DNA of 64,000 bases, taken from positions 20,584,001-20,648,000 of the forward strand of contig CM106586.1 of assembly GCA_048013815.1 (NCBI GenBank), read 5' to 3'. How positions within the stretch are numbered: position 1 is the first letter of the stretch; each line of letters begins with the position of its first letter. Shown piece after piece: positions 31,715 to 42,620 of this stretch. The notes below the pieces were generated by a model. The model did not search any database, was not told the origin of the DNA, and was given only the letters and a program-made list of their open reading frames with translations. Origin of the DNA: Setoptus koraiensis. Its lineage: Eukaryota; Arthropoda. A program made the position numbers and the translations under genes.

Positions 31715-34030
31715 AAGTGGCGCCCGCGTGAATGGCTCACGGGGGCGCTAATGGAGCGCCCCGTGAGCCTGGGTCGTGCGCGACGAATGGCGGCGTTGAG
31801 ACGGCTCCATTAATGCTAATGTTATTTGCCGGATGGCCAGAAACACATTAGAAGGGGCCCTTGCACTTTACTTAAAATAAAATATCCGCCGCCGCCGCCG
31901 CCGCCCGGCGCTGTAGCGATGTGTTCGATAATCACTAATAGTGCACTCACTAATAGAAAAATTGCGACTGCAATTTTTGGGCCCCATTTGCTGTTGGCAA
32001 AAATTTGTTGCCGCTGGTAATTGAGCGAACGGCAACTACATACGGGCGGCTCGCCGGTCGTTTTCTCGGACGACTAGACTTGCCAGATTTGCTATGGCTC
32101 GTGCGCTTGTCTTGGTCGCTGTCTCGGAGGTCGTGCCAGATCGTTAAATCTAGCGATTGCCGGCGTAGCGGCGGCGCTGCAAGTGGGCCCATTTGAACAA
32201 ATTATCTGGCGCCACATTTCGATGAACCCGTTTTAATGGTCATTAAATGGTACATGCAGCGCTAGCCGCCGCCGCCGCCGCCGATAGCTTGCACGGCCGC
32301 CGATCGGCAGGTCGATCGCGATTCACACGCCCGTGCCGCCGACTGGCTGCCCAGTCGGCCCAGTCGGCCCAGTCGGTCCAGTCGGGCCGGCCGGCCGGCT
32401 GTCAACAAACGAACGAACGAAATGAACGAATGCCCGAGAGCAGGTATTTTAAACACGGTTGTTCGGGCGCGGGCCGGCGCTCATTAGACGACGGGGGCCG
32501 CTGCCATCCGTAATGAGCCAATCTGAGTCACTACTCGCCGGCGCGCCCGTGATCCGACACAAAGACGGTCCCGACTCACTCATTCAACTCATTTGACTCG
32601 CCGGAGCCGGCCCGCCGACCGTTCAACTGATTCGACTCACTCGACTGATTTAACGAGCCCGCCAGAGACCTGACATTTCGCGTGTGAGTGCTCTATTTCG
32701 GGCGCCAAACTCGCGCCAAAACTCGAACAACAACAACGACAACAACATGTTAGCTCACAACTGGCGGCCAGCGACAGAAATTGATGCGGCACCGCCAGTC
32801 GATGAAACGGGGCCCCGCTCGCCGATTGGCACATATGACACATAACTAGCAGTTGTTACTTGCCAGTTGCCACTGGCGAGTGCCGCCATTGGGGCCCGCG
32901 TCGAGCGGGCTTGTTAGCGCGATCAGCTGATCGGCGGTGATCTATGGCTGTTGGGGAGCGCATCATTATTATTGGTGCTGGCTGCCCAACTGTTTGATGG
33001 CCGTGCCAGCCGACAAGACGGCGCGCGACCTCGCAGCGACCTGTGCGCCGTCGTTGTTGTTGTTGTTGCTCGCCAATTGAATGTAAATTCATAGCGGCTC
33101 GTTGTGTGCCAATTACCAGAATGTGCGCCAACAAAATTGCTACACAATTGGTGCGCGTGAATGCGTCTAGGCGAGCATACTGTGCCTGGCAAGGCAACTG
33201 AGTGGCGCACAGCGCCACTATAAGCACGCTAAGCTATAGGCACAGCGTATTATGAGTGCGCCGGAGAATAGCTAATTTTTGGCAATGGCCAGAGATATCT
33301 GTTTGCATCAATCAATCAATGACGACGACGACGACGACGACGGCCAATGGACCAAGGGCGACCAATCATGATTCGTTGGTCGTCGTCAATTGGGGCCCCG
33401 ATCAGAGGATATCGCAATGGCTGATCTGAGGATATTGCCATGGCTGATCAGAGGATATTGAGGCACCGGGCCCGATCAAGCCACGAGCATGATGGGCACG
33501 CTCATTTGGGGCCGAACAACGAGCGCGGCACTACAATGGCACACACGACACACAATGGGGCCCAATGGTCGCCGGGCACAAGCCGGGCCGGCTTTGTGCG
33601 GTCAGCGGGACCCAGTCGAGCTTGCCATTGGCCGGCGGTCGGCCGGCCGGCCATCGGCAAGCTCGCCCGCGCTACCCGTTGCCGAGTCCAGAGAGTGCTG
33701 TGCCTCTAGCCGCTGGTCGACCGCCGCTCCGGCCCGTAACGAACGAGCTAACAAGTGCAGCATACGACAACATGCAATAACAAGCGCAACATATGATAAC
33801 AAGTGCGCCGACAGGCGCGCTCACTTCCGCTGGCGTCGCTGCGCGTGCCCGAGCGGCGCGCCCATGAATGGCACGGGATGTTGATTATGATGATTGCGTC
33901 AACTATGATACAATGAGCATGAATCAAGTGATTTGTGGCCGGTCGCAGTTGCCAGTTTGTAGCTGATTGGCGGATTCATCATTAGTGCTCAAATTGGCCA
34001 TTCTTTGCAGCCATTGCTCGCGTTCATTCC
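31715..34030. other. Block without supported genes
   Basis: CCG runs at 31882-31902 and 32266-32283, a GAC run at 33321-33342, a roughly 29-bp threefold repeat around GATCAGAGGATAT (33398-33462) and GGGGCCCC octamers near 32811 and 33391. Confidence 0.35.
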
Positions 34031-34036
34031 CCGATC

Positions 34037-34112
34037 CGTTCGCTCGGCGCGTTCTCTCGAGCCGTTCGCTCGGCGCGTTCTCTCGAGCCGTTCGCTCGGC
34101 GCGTTCTCTCGA
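34037..34112 (+). repeat. 26-bp minisatellite, 3 copies
   Basis: Units of the form CCGTTCGCTCGGCGCGTTCT followed by CTCGAG. Confidence 0.9.
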
Positions 34113-34609
34113 TTTGTTCGCCCTGTGCCGCCGAAATGCATCCTTTGCAGCCTAGCCAGATCCAGAGCCAGCGAATCAGGAGCGTCACGTCGTCTCGCGG
34201 GCGTCTGGCGGCGCCGCGAGTGCAACGGAATGAATATTCACTGCGCTTGCATTTATTTTGTTGTTTGCGCTCACGATTTTTGTAGTTCAAACAGTGCCAG
34301 TTTATTTGGCAGCAAACTGCTATTTGATTCCTCCAATCTCCAATGATTTGTTTGGTTGTTGCGACGGGCGCTCTCCTCATTTAGCTAATTCCAATGAGAC
34401 GACAGGTACACACAGCGGCGGCAAGACTTGAGCGGGCGGGGGGGCACTGACAGGGCCACGGCAGAGACGCAAGAGAGATAATCAATCGAGTGGCAGCGCA
34501 TTCTTTTCACTGGCGCTTTTCAGTGGGGCGCGGGCCGGGCCCCTGTCGATGGGTCGCTGTCAAACAATCAGATCAAATAAGTGCAACGATAGCAAATGAG
34601 CAGCAGCGC

Positions 34610-34730
34610 CAACAATGGCAACGCAAAGTTGTTGCTGTTGTTGTTGCTGTTGTTGGCGCTGCTGTTGTTGCTGTTGTTGTTGCTGTTGTTGTTGCTGTTG
34701 TTGGCGTTGCTGGCGCTGTTGCCGGAGCAA
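34610..34730 (+). repeat. TTG/CTG array
   Basis: Interrupted TTG, CTG and GCG triplets; poly-Leu or poly-Val on the plus strand, Ala/Thr antisense. Confidence 0.85.
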
Positions 34731-35800
34731 ACAAAGCCACTATTGTGTTTATCAGACTGGGCGCCCCAACCGGCCCGCTGTCATGTAAACTAGCGACAGG
34801 AGACAAGTGCCCAACTGCGCACTGTGCCCAAGCGGCGCTGCAAATCAAACAACGAGCTCGCTGATTGGCCCAGTTGTCAGTGTTTTGTTTGTCGTGTTTA
34901 TCTCCATGCTAGTTGCGTCATTTGTGCAACAATGCATATAAACATCATTGATAGACACATCAATGCAGATCAATATGGCATCATCAGGCCCGACTATATA
35001 TACGCATGGGTTTGTATATATCTGCTGCAACTATTAACTATTAGCTGCGCAGCGGTGTGCACTCACTCTGGCGCGTGTGCGATGATTTGATGCGGCTTGG
35101 GCGCCCAATCAAATCATGGGGCCCCGGCCCCCGCACACAGGTGACCCGCCAGTACTGAGGTATTGAATGCGTTTGGCCAGCGGCGGGCAACAACAGCGAC
35201 CAACGGGCACGCTGACACACAATGTAATGATCGGGTAATCGGACTTCCGGTTGCAAAATACTCGCCAGCAGGTAATACTTTGCAGCGCAGTGCGGGCTGT
35301 TATTATTGCATTATTGTGTCATTACTGTTGTCCCGAGTGCCGGCCTGCTTGCGAGCGGGCCGGCCTTGTGAGCGGGTGGGCCGGCCCCGATAAATGCCGT
35401 TCGAGCGCTTGATTAGATGGTTAGATTGGCCAGATGATTGCCGATGATGGGCACAGATAGATTTTGGCAAAATAAATAGCCGGCATATAGCATCACAATG
35501 TCACGACACGCCACTGATATCATGATGGCCGGCGATGGCATAATTTGGCCGTCGCCGGCCAGCAAGAGGCGTGCTCGTGGCGATTGTGGCGACTGGCACG
35601 GGCAACTGCGACTGATTAAATCATGAATTGCCGCGAATCGCCGCCAATCGCATGATCCGTTGACCGGTGCTATGGCGCATACATTAGCGGCATATTGGCG
35701 CAGCGTATCACCGAGTATATTATTAGTATAATGCGGCCAAAAATATATGGCGCGCCGGCTCAATCGCTTCTAGCTCAAGTGACCGGCCGGGCAACACGGG

Positions 35801-35841
35801 TAATACACAGGTAACCGCCAGGTAAGAGCACCTGTGTATTA
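35801..35841. repeat. Hairpin, 12-bp arms
   Basis: Arms 35801-35812 and 35830-35841 pair perfectly around a 17-nt loop; arms contain ACAGGT/ACCTGT. Confidence 0.85.
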
Positions 35842-36537
35842 GCTGAGCGGCAACTCGTGCACGACGCGTGCACGGTGGCGCAAACCCGTGCAAACCCGTG
35901 CAAAGCGGGCCGCCGGCAGCGTGCCACGCAGCAGGAAATGTATGTCAATTACAATGTGTGTCACACAAACAATCACGTCATACATAGATCAATCGCAACA
36001 AACAAATTTTGCAAAACCACTGACCAGCCGGCTCCAATCCGGCGCGAGCTACTTTTCTATTTTGGGCCCCAACTTGGGTGCGCAATAAATAACAACTGGC
36101 CGCGCAAGTAATAATATATACGTAGCGCGTATAGATGATCGATGCACGATCGCGTTTGACAATGGCTAATTTTTATACACAACTCGCTGCTCCACACAAC
36201 GGCTGGCGCTCGCACAAGCGCCTAGGGTATCATCGCGACTCGCGACCTGTCATTGGCGGGCCAGATATAGCCGTATCGCCGGGCCGGCCGGCCCGGCCCG
36301 GCCGACTAGCGCGGTCGGCTCGCTATAGTCGCCGCGGTCGCTATAGTGGCCACAGTCGCTCGGCCGCCGCAGTCGCTATAGTGGCCACAGTCGCTGTGAC
36401 GCAGAGACGTGTTTGTGCCATTTTGTGCTCGTGCTCGCGCTCGTGATGCTATTACGCAATGCTTGGCAAAATTGTAAGCGTATTGCGTAACAAAACATTG
36501 CAACAAAACATTTACATTGTATAACTTGGCCATACGC

Positions 36538-36597
36538 AACATTGCGCAACATTGCGTAACATTGCGTAACATTGCGTAATATTGCGTAACATTTCAA
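36538..36597 (+). repeat. 10-bp minisatellite, about 6 copies
   Basis: Units of CATTGCGTAA with one CATTGCGCAA copy. Confidence 0.9.
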
Positions 36598-37040
36598 AAA
36601 CATTGCGCGCGATCTTGGTGTCTCTTGGTTGGACTCTGCTAGACGCTGGTTAGACGCTGGTTAGACGCTGGCGCCTATTCGGGCCTAGTTACGCAACCTA
36701 GTTGCAATTGGCGCGCAACTTAAATAGCATATGCACGAGCTGCCAAGCTTGTTTCCGTTGGCGTTGCGTAACATTTGTGTTGTCTTGCTTAAATATGCAT
36801 GCAGTGGAGTGGCACGTTTCATTTCGGGCACACACATAACCAGACACGGGTATGACAGGTACACACATAACCCGACCCGAGTATGACAGGTACACACAGG
36901 TATCTGCAGTGGTATGGGCACGGGTATCTGCATAGCGCGGGTAGCAGCGGCAAGCACAGCGTTGCCAGTACAAACATGGCGTGGGTGGTATAAATTGCTC
37001 GCTCGATGGATACAGTTTGAGAGTTGAATCAAATAGATTG

Positions 37041-37057
37041 ATACTTACCTTGAACTG
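37041..37057 (-). other. Consensus 5' splice site
   Basis: On the minus strand the sequence reads CAGTTCAAG then GTAAGTAT, the fullest U1-complementary donor in the window. It could end a transcript exon that begins above 37417, with a 3' UTR or alternative exon preceding it. Confidence 0.4.
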
Positions 37058-37111
37058 TGTGTGTGTGTGTGTCTATTCGTGATTATGTAACGGCGCTGTT
37101 TTCGTTGTTAG

Positions 37112-37417
37112 CTACCTGAGCCTTCGTTTTCTTTTTTGTTTAGCTAATTTTTGGCTTGCCTGACCGTTGGCGACCAACGACGACAGTGGCTGCTGTCGTT
37201 GTTGCTGTTGTTCTTGTTGTTGTTGTTGTTGTTGTTGTTGGTGTTTTCTTCTTCTCCGCTTGTGTCTAGCTTGCGGTTGTTGGATATCTTGGCTGTTGTT
37301 TTCTTTCTTGGCTTCCTCTCCTGCCTGCTCACTGTGGCCAGTGCTGCTGGTGATGCTGGTGCTCGTATGCTGCTTGCTTGGCTTCCTCCTAGTGATTTCA
37401 CTTTGGATCTCGCTCAT
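37112..37417 (-). CDS. Polyglutamine first exon, 101 codons
   Basis: ATG-initiated minus-strand frame. Residues 1-50 are polar (Ser, Thr, Lys, Glu, Gln), then an RRRRK cluster, about 15 glutamines, a short unique stretch and a basic KQKRKRR tail before TAG. The stop lies in a possible donor (CTCAG then GTAGCT, exon end 37116), and a consensus donor follows at 37049/37048, so this looks like a 5' exon of a spliced nuclear, disordered protein. A TGA eight codons upstream of the ATG supports the start. The same bases also give an 85-codon frame. No homologue recognised. Confidence 0.35.
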   Translation of the reverse strand: MSEIQSEITRRKPSKQHTSTSITSSTGHSEQAGEEAKKENNSQDIQQPQARHKRRRRKHQQQQQQQQQEQQQQRQQPLSSLVANGQASQKLAKQKRKRRLR

Positions 37418-37613
37418 GATCGGCGCATCTTGGTGTCTTCATCTCCAGCGAAGAAAAACACTGCACTCGATGAATGTAATAGGTTTGTTGTCGCAATTAG
37501 CCATCATATGCATTGAGATGCAGAGATAAATTCAAATTTTGCGCCATGGTGGATTGGTCACGCAAGGCAATGATTGACAGGCATCAACGTCGCGGATAAA
37601 GGCCATTTTTCAG
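37418..37613. promoter_or_regulatory. Candidate divergent promoter
   Basis: 196-bp gap between a minus-strand ATG (37417) and a plus-strand acceptor/ORF (from 37614). No TATA with correct spacing on either strand; the inference rests on head-to-head geometry. Confidence 0.2.
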
Positions 37614-37632
37614 ATCAGACGGCAAACGTTGG

Positions 37633-38247
37633 ATGGCGAATAAGAGGCCACAAAAGAATAGAGAAAGATGCGTTAGTAATAGGCCAACAATGCAGCGCTC
37701 ATGCGCGCCCACAAGTATCTTGGGTATTATCGGTAATGAGGCCGGCAGAGTGCGCCTCGAGGGCCCCACTCCAGTGTCCGGCAACGAGCAATTATATTAT
37801 AATAAGAGCATCAAGGCTCGGTGCAATTCGGGGGCCCCCGACGACGCACACAAATCCATAAATCACTCACATCCATACATGTGTGTCTATATAGAGCCAG
37901 CGCGCACTGATACCGCTGTTGCGATTGATATGCACACAATTGGAACAGTTGCACACTGGCGCACAAAGGCGCCACAAGCGGCTCAGGTGACAAGACACCG
38001 GCCAACAATTGATATGAGCGGCGATGATTTTGGGGGGCCAGCTCGGCCAAACGCTCGGACCGAGCTGCCGCGCAAGAGCCGGTGGCGCCATTTCAACGCG
38101 GGCTCTATTCGGGCATTGGCGCTGATTTGGTTTGGGCGCGAAGGGCGATATATTGCTTTGGCCCCAGTGGCAATCAGAATATATATGAGCTCATCAGGAC
38201 ATGCAAGCTTCGCCCGGCCGCCGCAACCGGTCTGGCCGCCAAACTGA
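37633..38247 (+). CDS. ORF of 204 codons behind a strong 3' splice site
   Basis: Complete ATG (TTGGATGG context) to TGA. A strong acceptor (CCATTTTTCAG, ending 37613) lies 19 nt before the ATG, which fits a 5' UTR intron or trans-splicing. The product has a basic N terminus (Lys/Arg/Asn), a polar middle with several His and Tyr, an Asp-Asp-Phe-Gly-Gly stretch and a more hydrophobic last 50 residues (Ala/Leu/Ile/Trp). Codon use is varied and not repeat-driven. Unrecognised. Its last 74 bp overlap the end of the convergent minus-strand ORF, and a frame at 38082-38690 overlaps it on the same strand. Confidence 0.35.
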   Translation: MANKRPQKNRERCVSNRPTMQRSCAPTSILGIIGNEAGRVRLEGPTPVSGNEQLYYNKSIKARCNSGAPDDAHKSINHSHPYMCVYIEPARTDTAVAIDMHTIGTVAHWRTKAPQAAQVTRHRPTIDMSGDDFGGPARPNARTELPRKSRWRHFNAGSIRALALIWFGREGRYIALAPVAIRIYMSSSGHASFARPPQPVWPPN

Positions 38248-38920
38248 CCACTGTCGCCACGGTCCACTTGAATGATGGACAATGCGTGTTTGCCAGGCCC
38301 TGGTCGCCGCTGGCCGGCTTTTGGCCATTGGCGGCGAGACTGTTATTTGCTATTAATATATATATATATATGTGTGTCGGCACGGGTATTGCGGGCCGGG
38401 CGCGGCCAGGCACCGCAGCGGCCAGGTATTGCAGCGGCCAGGTATTGCAGCGGCCAGGTATTGCAGCGGCCAGGTATTGCAGCGGCCAGGTATTGCAGCG
38501 GCCAGGCACTGCAGCGGCCGGGTATTGCAGCGGCCGGGCTGACGCCCCGGGTGACGCCGGCAGCCAATTGGCAGAACGGCGGGCCAAAAGTTGCGCCAAA
38601 GACAGCGACAACTGGCCATTGTTGGCCAGCGCGTGTGATAATGATTTGTCCCCGAGCTGTCTACGTGTGTGTCCGGCACGAAGCAAATAAGATGGGGCCC
38701 CCAAATTAGTTGTGTGCACTGTCGTCGTCACGCTACAGCGACCTCTCTCGCGCGTTAAACGGCCCAAGACTCTTGGGCCAAGACAAGTCGCTATAGACAG
38801 CTCAGGTGTATAGTGGGCCAGTCGCACAGTTGGGGCCCCCCGCTCGAAATTGCTCAAGTTCAATCGCTGCCACTCATCAAATGGCCGAGTCAGTCGGCCC
38901 AAATTGAAATTGTCAGCCAT
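38174..38920 (-). CDS. ORF of 248 codons through a 16-bp minisatellite
   Basis: Minus-strand frame from an ATG in a strong context (ACAATGG). Residues 1-115 are non-repetitive with normal-looking amino-acid balance (Phe, Trp, Asn, Glu, Arg). They are followed by roughly 45 residues of a 16-residue repeat (LQYLAAAIPGRCNTWP type), because the 16-bp repeat at 38408-38540 is read three times per protein repeat, then an Ile/Tyr patch and a final mixed 60 residues. No splice or poly(A) signal is evident. The N-terminal third is the most gene-like part; the frame may end in an intron before the repeat. Converges on the plus-strand ORF ending at 38247. Confidence 0.33.
   Translation of the reverse strand: MADNFNLGRLTRPFDEWQRLNLSNFERGAPTVRLAHYTPELSIATCLGPRVLGRLTRERGRCSVTTTVHTTNLGAPSYLLRAGHTRRQLGDKSLSHALANNGQLSLSLAQLLARRSANWLPASPGASARPLQYPAAAVPGRCNTWPLQYLAAAIPGRCNTWPLQYLAAAVPGRARPAIPVPTHIYIYILIANNSLAANGQKPASGDQGLANTHCPSFKWTVATVVSLAARPVAAAGRSLHVLMSSYIF
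38408..38540 (+). repeat. 16-bp minisatellite, about 8 copies
   Basis: Units of GCGGCCAGGTATTGCA with ACC/ACT variants in the outer copies. All three frames on the minus strand stay open through it. Confidence 0.95.
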
Positions 38921-38924
38921 TGTT

Positions 38925-39525
38925 GACAGTGCGATTGGACGAGCAATATCGCACGACACTGGCGCACACTGATGAAGCGAAAACAGTGGACATCAAGCGC
39001 AATTATGACAGCCTAATCACGAATTATTAGTGATTCGTAATTAGCAAAACAATAATTACTTTTATCATTGTTCGCCCGTCAGTTGGCTCTGTCGCCGTTA
39101 GGCGCCTCATATGAAGCTCGCTTATGCCTCAGCTGATCGGGAAGGTAGGCAGGTCTCGGTCCCCGTTTCGAAACGGGCAGCGGCAGCTGGGGACCTCCCC
39201 ACCTCCCCGACACAAAACGGGGAGATGGGAGGGAGAGACATACCTGCCGAAATCGAGCCATCTCCATGCAGCGCCCAAACACGGGACAGTTGGTGGCGTA
39301 ATTCACTTCATTTGAAAATTATTTTGCAGAGCAATTTTCATTAGTCATCGGTCAAATTGTGCACGAAAAATGACAAACATTTTGCTGCGGCCGCGACAGT
39401 GGCCCGAATAGTAACTGTTTCGGCCACTGTAGCCGCTCGCGACGACAGGTAACGAATTGGCCCGGCGCCCACCTCAGACTCGATCGGCAGGCAATAATTC
39501 TTTTCGTGCGTGCCTTATTGGTTTT
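38925..39525. other. Block without supported genes
   Basis: Contains GTAATTAG-like inverted words near 39018-39040 and a 77-codon plus-strand frame with no signals. Confidence 0.3.
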
Positions 39526-39527
39526 AG

Positions 39528-39744
39528 TCGATTATAGTCAACAATTTTCTGGCAAAGTCGGCCAAGTTGCGCCCCAAAAAGGCGCATTTTGCACTGCCCG
39601 AAACTGGATGCGATGTGGCGGGCCGGATTAAGAGCGGTGATTATTGTTCAAAGATTGTAGATGGGACCCATCATTTACACGCCCTGCCCACTTACACAAT
39701 GGCCAGTGGGACATTTGCCTGTGCGCAGCGCCCCCAGTGTCCAG
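39528..39744 (+). CDS. Three-exon model, exon 1 (phase 0 to 1)
   Basis: Bounded by an acceptor (TTATTGGTTTTAG ending 39527, whose TAG is also the upstream in-frame stop) and a donor (GTCCAG then GTGAGG). Encodes 72 codons with four cysteines at roughly 11-, 22- and 5-residue spacing in its second half, plus a Lys-rich start. With the two following exons it gives a 143-residue C-terminal part in one uninterrupted frame (217 + 180 + 35 nt, divisible by three). The cysteine spacing loosely recalls small extracellular modules but matches none. The first coding exon would lie upstream and was not found; a frame reading through the donor at 39661-39912 and an antisense 138-codon frame are alternatives. 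Confidence 0.35.
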
Positions 39745-40281
39745 GTGAGGCGCTCGTGCGTTATCGGTGGGGCCGATTGTAAACGCAAAAATTGTTTCAC
39801 GGTCAACAAACTGGCCGGCGCTGTGTTGTGTCGAGTCGATAAATTCAATTATCTTCCGCCAGCCCACAAAATGCTGTGCACAGCGGAAAGGGGTGCCAGC
39901 AGTAAAGTGTAGTTTTAAATTAGGGCCCGACTCACGGCTTAATGGTGGCGCGGTCGTCATGAGAGCGGCGGCGGGCCGCCTTTTTCGGGCCCGCAGCGCC
40001 TGCAAGGCGACAATATCCGAGCCCGATATGTGGCGATTACGCATTTCGTGTCATGTTTTTCGTTTCGCGGCATCAGCTGGCTGGCAGGCATCCGTTGGCT
40101 TGCGGCCGGCAGATATGATCAGTCGACGAAGATATGATTGATGTATTAACTGTTACACGGAGACGCCTCGCGCTGGCCCCACTGGCGACATTGGCCCGTT
40201 CGCCGGCGAGCCAGCGCTGCAAGTGGCGAAACTCTTGGCTGGTTCTAGTGCGCGCGATTCACACACAGTTGGAACCCGTGC

Positions 40282-40384
40282 GAGAGTGAGAATTCGAGTG
40301 AGAATTCGAGTGAGAATTTGAGTTCGAATTTGAGTGCGAATTCGAGTGAGAGTTCGAATTCGAGTGCGAATTCGTGCGCGAATG
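40282..40384 (+). repeat. 12-bp degenerate minisatellite
   Basis: Units of GAATTCGAGTGA with many substitutions, about eight copies. The period keeps frame (Arg/Ile/Val on plus, Ser/Asn/His antisense). Confidence 0.85.
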
Positions 40385-40446
40385 CGTGTGTCCATTGTTC
40401 TGATTATTGAATGCGCCCAGCACGAACGGCGGCCCCAGTTTTCCAG

Positions 40447-40626
40447 ACAAGACTCGCCGCAGACTAGACTTTCGATTATTGGCTGCCAATCTCGAACAAT
40501 TGGCCCGCAATTGGATGCCGACTGGGCCAGCCTCGAGCGGCGGCGGTGGCGGGCCTGGCAATCAGACAACGATTTTCATTACGCAACATCCATCGTTAAC
40601 AATGGAAAATATGTTGCCGCTTATGC
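40447..40626 (+). CDS. Three-exon model, exon 2 (phase 1 to 1)
   Basis: Acceptor CCAGTTTTCCAG ends at 40446; donor TTATGC then GTGAGTGG starts the intron at 40627. In the phase set by exon 1 it reads a Leu/Arg-rich helical-looking start, a Ser/Gly5 linker, then Thr/Ile/Pro/Met-rich residues. In a second frame the same DNA, begun at an ATG at 40382 with a hydrophobic first ten residues, would give an independent 86-residue protein after the same splice. Symmetric phase-1 exons are common in secreted modular proteins, but which frame is used cannot be decided here. Confidence 0.38.
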
Positions 40627-40697
40627 GTGAGTGGCTAACAATGCTCCCCCTACGTCGGCCCGAATCACTCATCATAACTGTATCTCGCACATTTCAG
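40627..40697 (+). other. Short spliceosomal intron, 71 nt
   Basis: GTGAGT donor, a CATAAC branch-like word about 22 nt before the end, a pyrimidine-containing stretch and TTTCAG. Length 71 is not a multiple of three. Reading straight through is also open for 162 codons, so retention would give a different tail. Confidence 0.45.
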
Positions 40698-40732
40698 TTG
40701 TACAGTTGTATAACGGGAACGTTCGCGTATAA
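40698..40732 (+). CDS. Three-exon model, last exon
   Basis: Completes the split codon and adds eleven residues (ending Asn-Val-Arg-Val) before TAA at 40730-40732. No AATAAA lies within 150 nt, which weakens the model. Confidence 0.33.
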
Positions 40733-41117
40733 CTGTATTTTTGCGCCAGCAACTAACAACGCCATTGTCAGTTGTTGGGGGCCCCGCACACAATACGCTG
40801 CCGCTGCTGCGATATCGACTTTGGGCCAAACAACAACAACAACAACGATCTGCAATTCAGATCAATCGCTTGCCAGTCGCCAGATAGCGAGCTAGTCACC
40901 AGTATAATCCGGCGCCATTAAGTCGCAGCCAGCCAGCCAGCAAATATATTATCGTCGCCGCGTTACGTAACTGTGTGCTGTGAGCCAGCGACTTAAAAAG
41001 CCATAATAAAAAAAAATTCCTATTACCAGCGCTGGCAAGACGACGCAATTTTAAAACACTCCTCCCATTCGACACATTTGTAATGCGCTCCATATATCGC
41101 CCATACTCTATATCTCG

Positions 41118-41252
41118 CTGGCTGTCGTCGCACCTCTCCCATCGCCGGCTCGCTGTCGCCGTGCCTCTCCCATCGCCGGCTCGCTGTCGCCGTGCCTCTC
41201 CCATCGCCGGCTCGCTGTCGCCGTGCCTCTCCCATCGCCCGCTCGCTGTCTG
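41118..41252 (+). repeat. 31-bp minisatellite, 4 copies
   Basis: Units beginning TCGCTGTCGCCGTGCCTCTC, nearly identical in the middle copies. Confidence 0.95.
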
Positions 41253-41299
41253 GCTAGGTAGCTGGCCAGCGAAGGTGCGAATGGGCTCGAAGCGAAGGT

Positions 41300-41318
41300 A
41301 CCGGCTAGGTGGCGCACC
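41300..41318 (+). promoter_or_regulatory. CTCF-like motif
   Basis: CCGGCTAGGTGGCGCACC, full AGGTGGCGC core, about 50 bp after the 31-bp minisatellite. Confidence 0.3.
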
Positions 41319-41319
41319 T

Positions 41320-42107
41320 CGAGTGCGGCAACTTTTATATATTTATATATTTTATATACTTGGTTTATTTATATCTATGGTGCCGCCAGACGCTGTGCGG
41401 ACTCGCCGGCCAATTCGGCTGGCACGAGCGCGCTGCCAGCGAAACTCAATTGGACGCGACGAAATTTGAAATTTCGAAATTTCATTCGGCCGCTTCGGAA
41501 TCATTTTCGCAGTCATTCTGGAGATTATTCTCGAAATTATTCTCGGAATTATTTTCGGAATCATTTTCTAAAATAAACGACACAAGCGACGCGGCATCGC
41601 ATTTCGGAACAGGCTGCGACAAGCGAACGCGCCCACACTGGGGCCGCTTGAGAATAGTCATGGCGCGTATCATTATTATCATTGTGAATCAGTGATAATC
41701 GTTGCCTGTTCTCATTACACTTGCCCGCCGACAAAATGATGAAAAATCCCCGGAGCCCCCGAAAATTGTTCGCCAAGTGCCAGCCTGGCGAGCAAATCAA
41801 TTCACTGGAACGGCTCGAGCGCCCCAAACGGCCACTACTGGCACTGCGGGCCGTTCAACTGTCGGGCATTCGTTTACCTCTCTCATTCTGATCCCTTTGT
41901 TTTGAATTGGTCGTCGCTGATATTCTTTTGTTCTTTCGCGCAGTCGGCTCACGCCGGCTCGGCAAGCCCGCAGCACGCGGCCCTGTCTAGCGGGATTATG
42001 CACACGGATTATGTGCAAGCTTGACAGTGGCACACGACGAGTCGCAAACGACGCTAGGCAACCATCATTGTCGTGAGTATGTGCGTAAAGATTTGGCACA
42101 TTATTAT

Positions 42108-42155
<48 letters not shown>

Positions 42156-42600
42156 TTATCTGTAGAATGTAGTTCGCTAAATTGTCGTTTGGGGCCGCTC
42201 GCACACACTCTGACTTGAGTTGAGTGTAACTGGTTACCAGTTACTGGTATCGCATTTGCACACTTGCCACCATTTGGCCAGCTCTGTCTGGCAAGACGCG
42301 CACTGACTGAGGGGCGCTTTTGAATGCGCGTTAGGGGGGAAGGGGGGCTTACAAGAGAGTCGTGCGACAATCAATTCTTGTCAGGAGGGGGCGAGATAAA
42401 AAATTGAGACATTCGCGGGGACACTTGTCGGGCTTACGGCGCTCTGAGCGTCCCCAAGCGTGCGAGCGGCCAACCTCGCAGGGCACCTTACTTTTGTTAG
42501 GTGCGTGTCAAATTGCAACTGCTGCAAATCACAACTGCAAACTGCAAAAGTGGCAAGTTATTAAAACTGCACACACTCATTTAAATGAATAGTCCGCCGA
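41320..42600. other. Block without supported genes
   Basis: AT-rich stretch at 41330-41380, ATTATTCTCGGAATT-like degenerate repeats at 41500-41575 and a long CA run (42110-42153). Confidence 0.35.
42110..42153 (+). repeat. CA microsatellite, 22 units
   Basis: Pure CA run; one of the two longest dinucleotide tracts here. Confidence 0.95.
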
Positions 42601-42620
42601 CAGCCAATGAAGCAGCCAAT

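Larger units (their letters stand above)
34735..37035. other. Block without supported genes
   Basis: Contains a hairpin at 35801-35841 with a good donor (GCCAG then GTAAGAGC) inside its loop, imperfect CGCTATAGTGGCCACAGT repeats at 36321-36396 and a 10-bp minisatellite (36538-36597). Confidence 0.3.
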
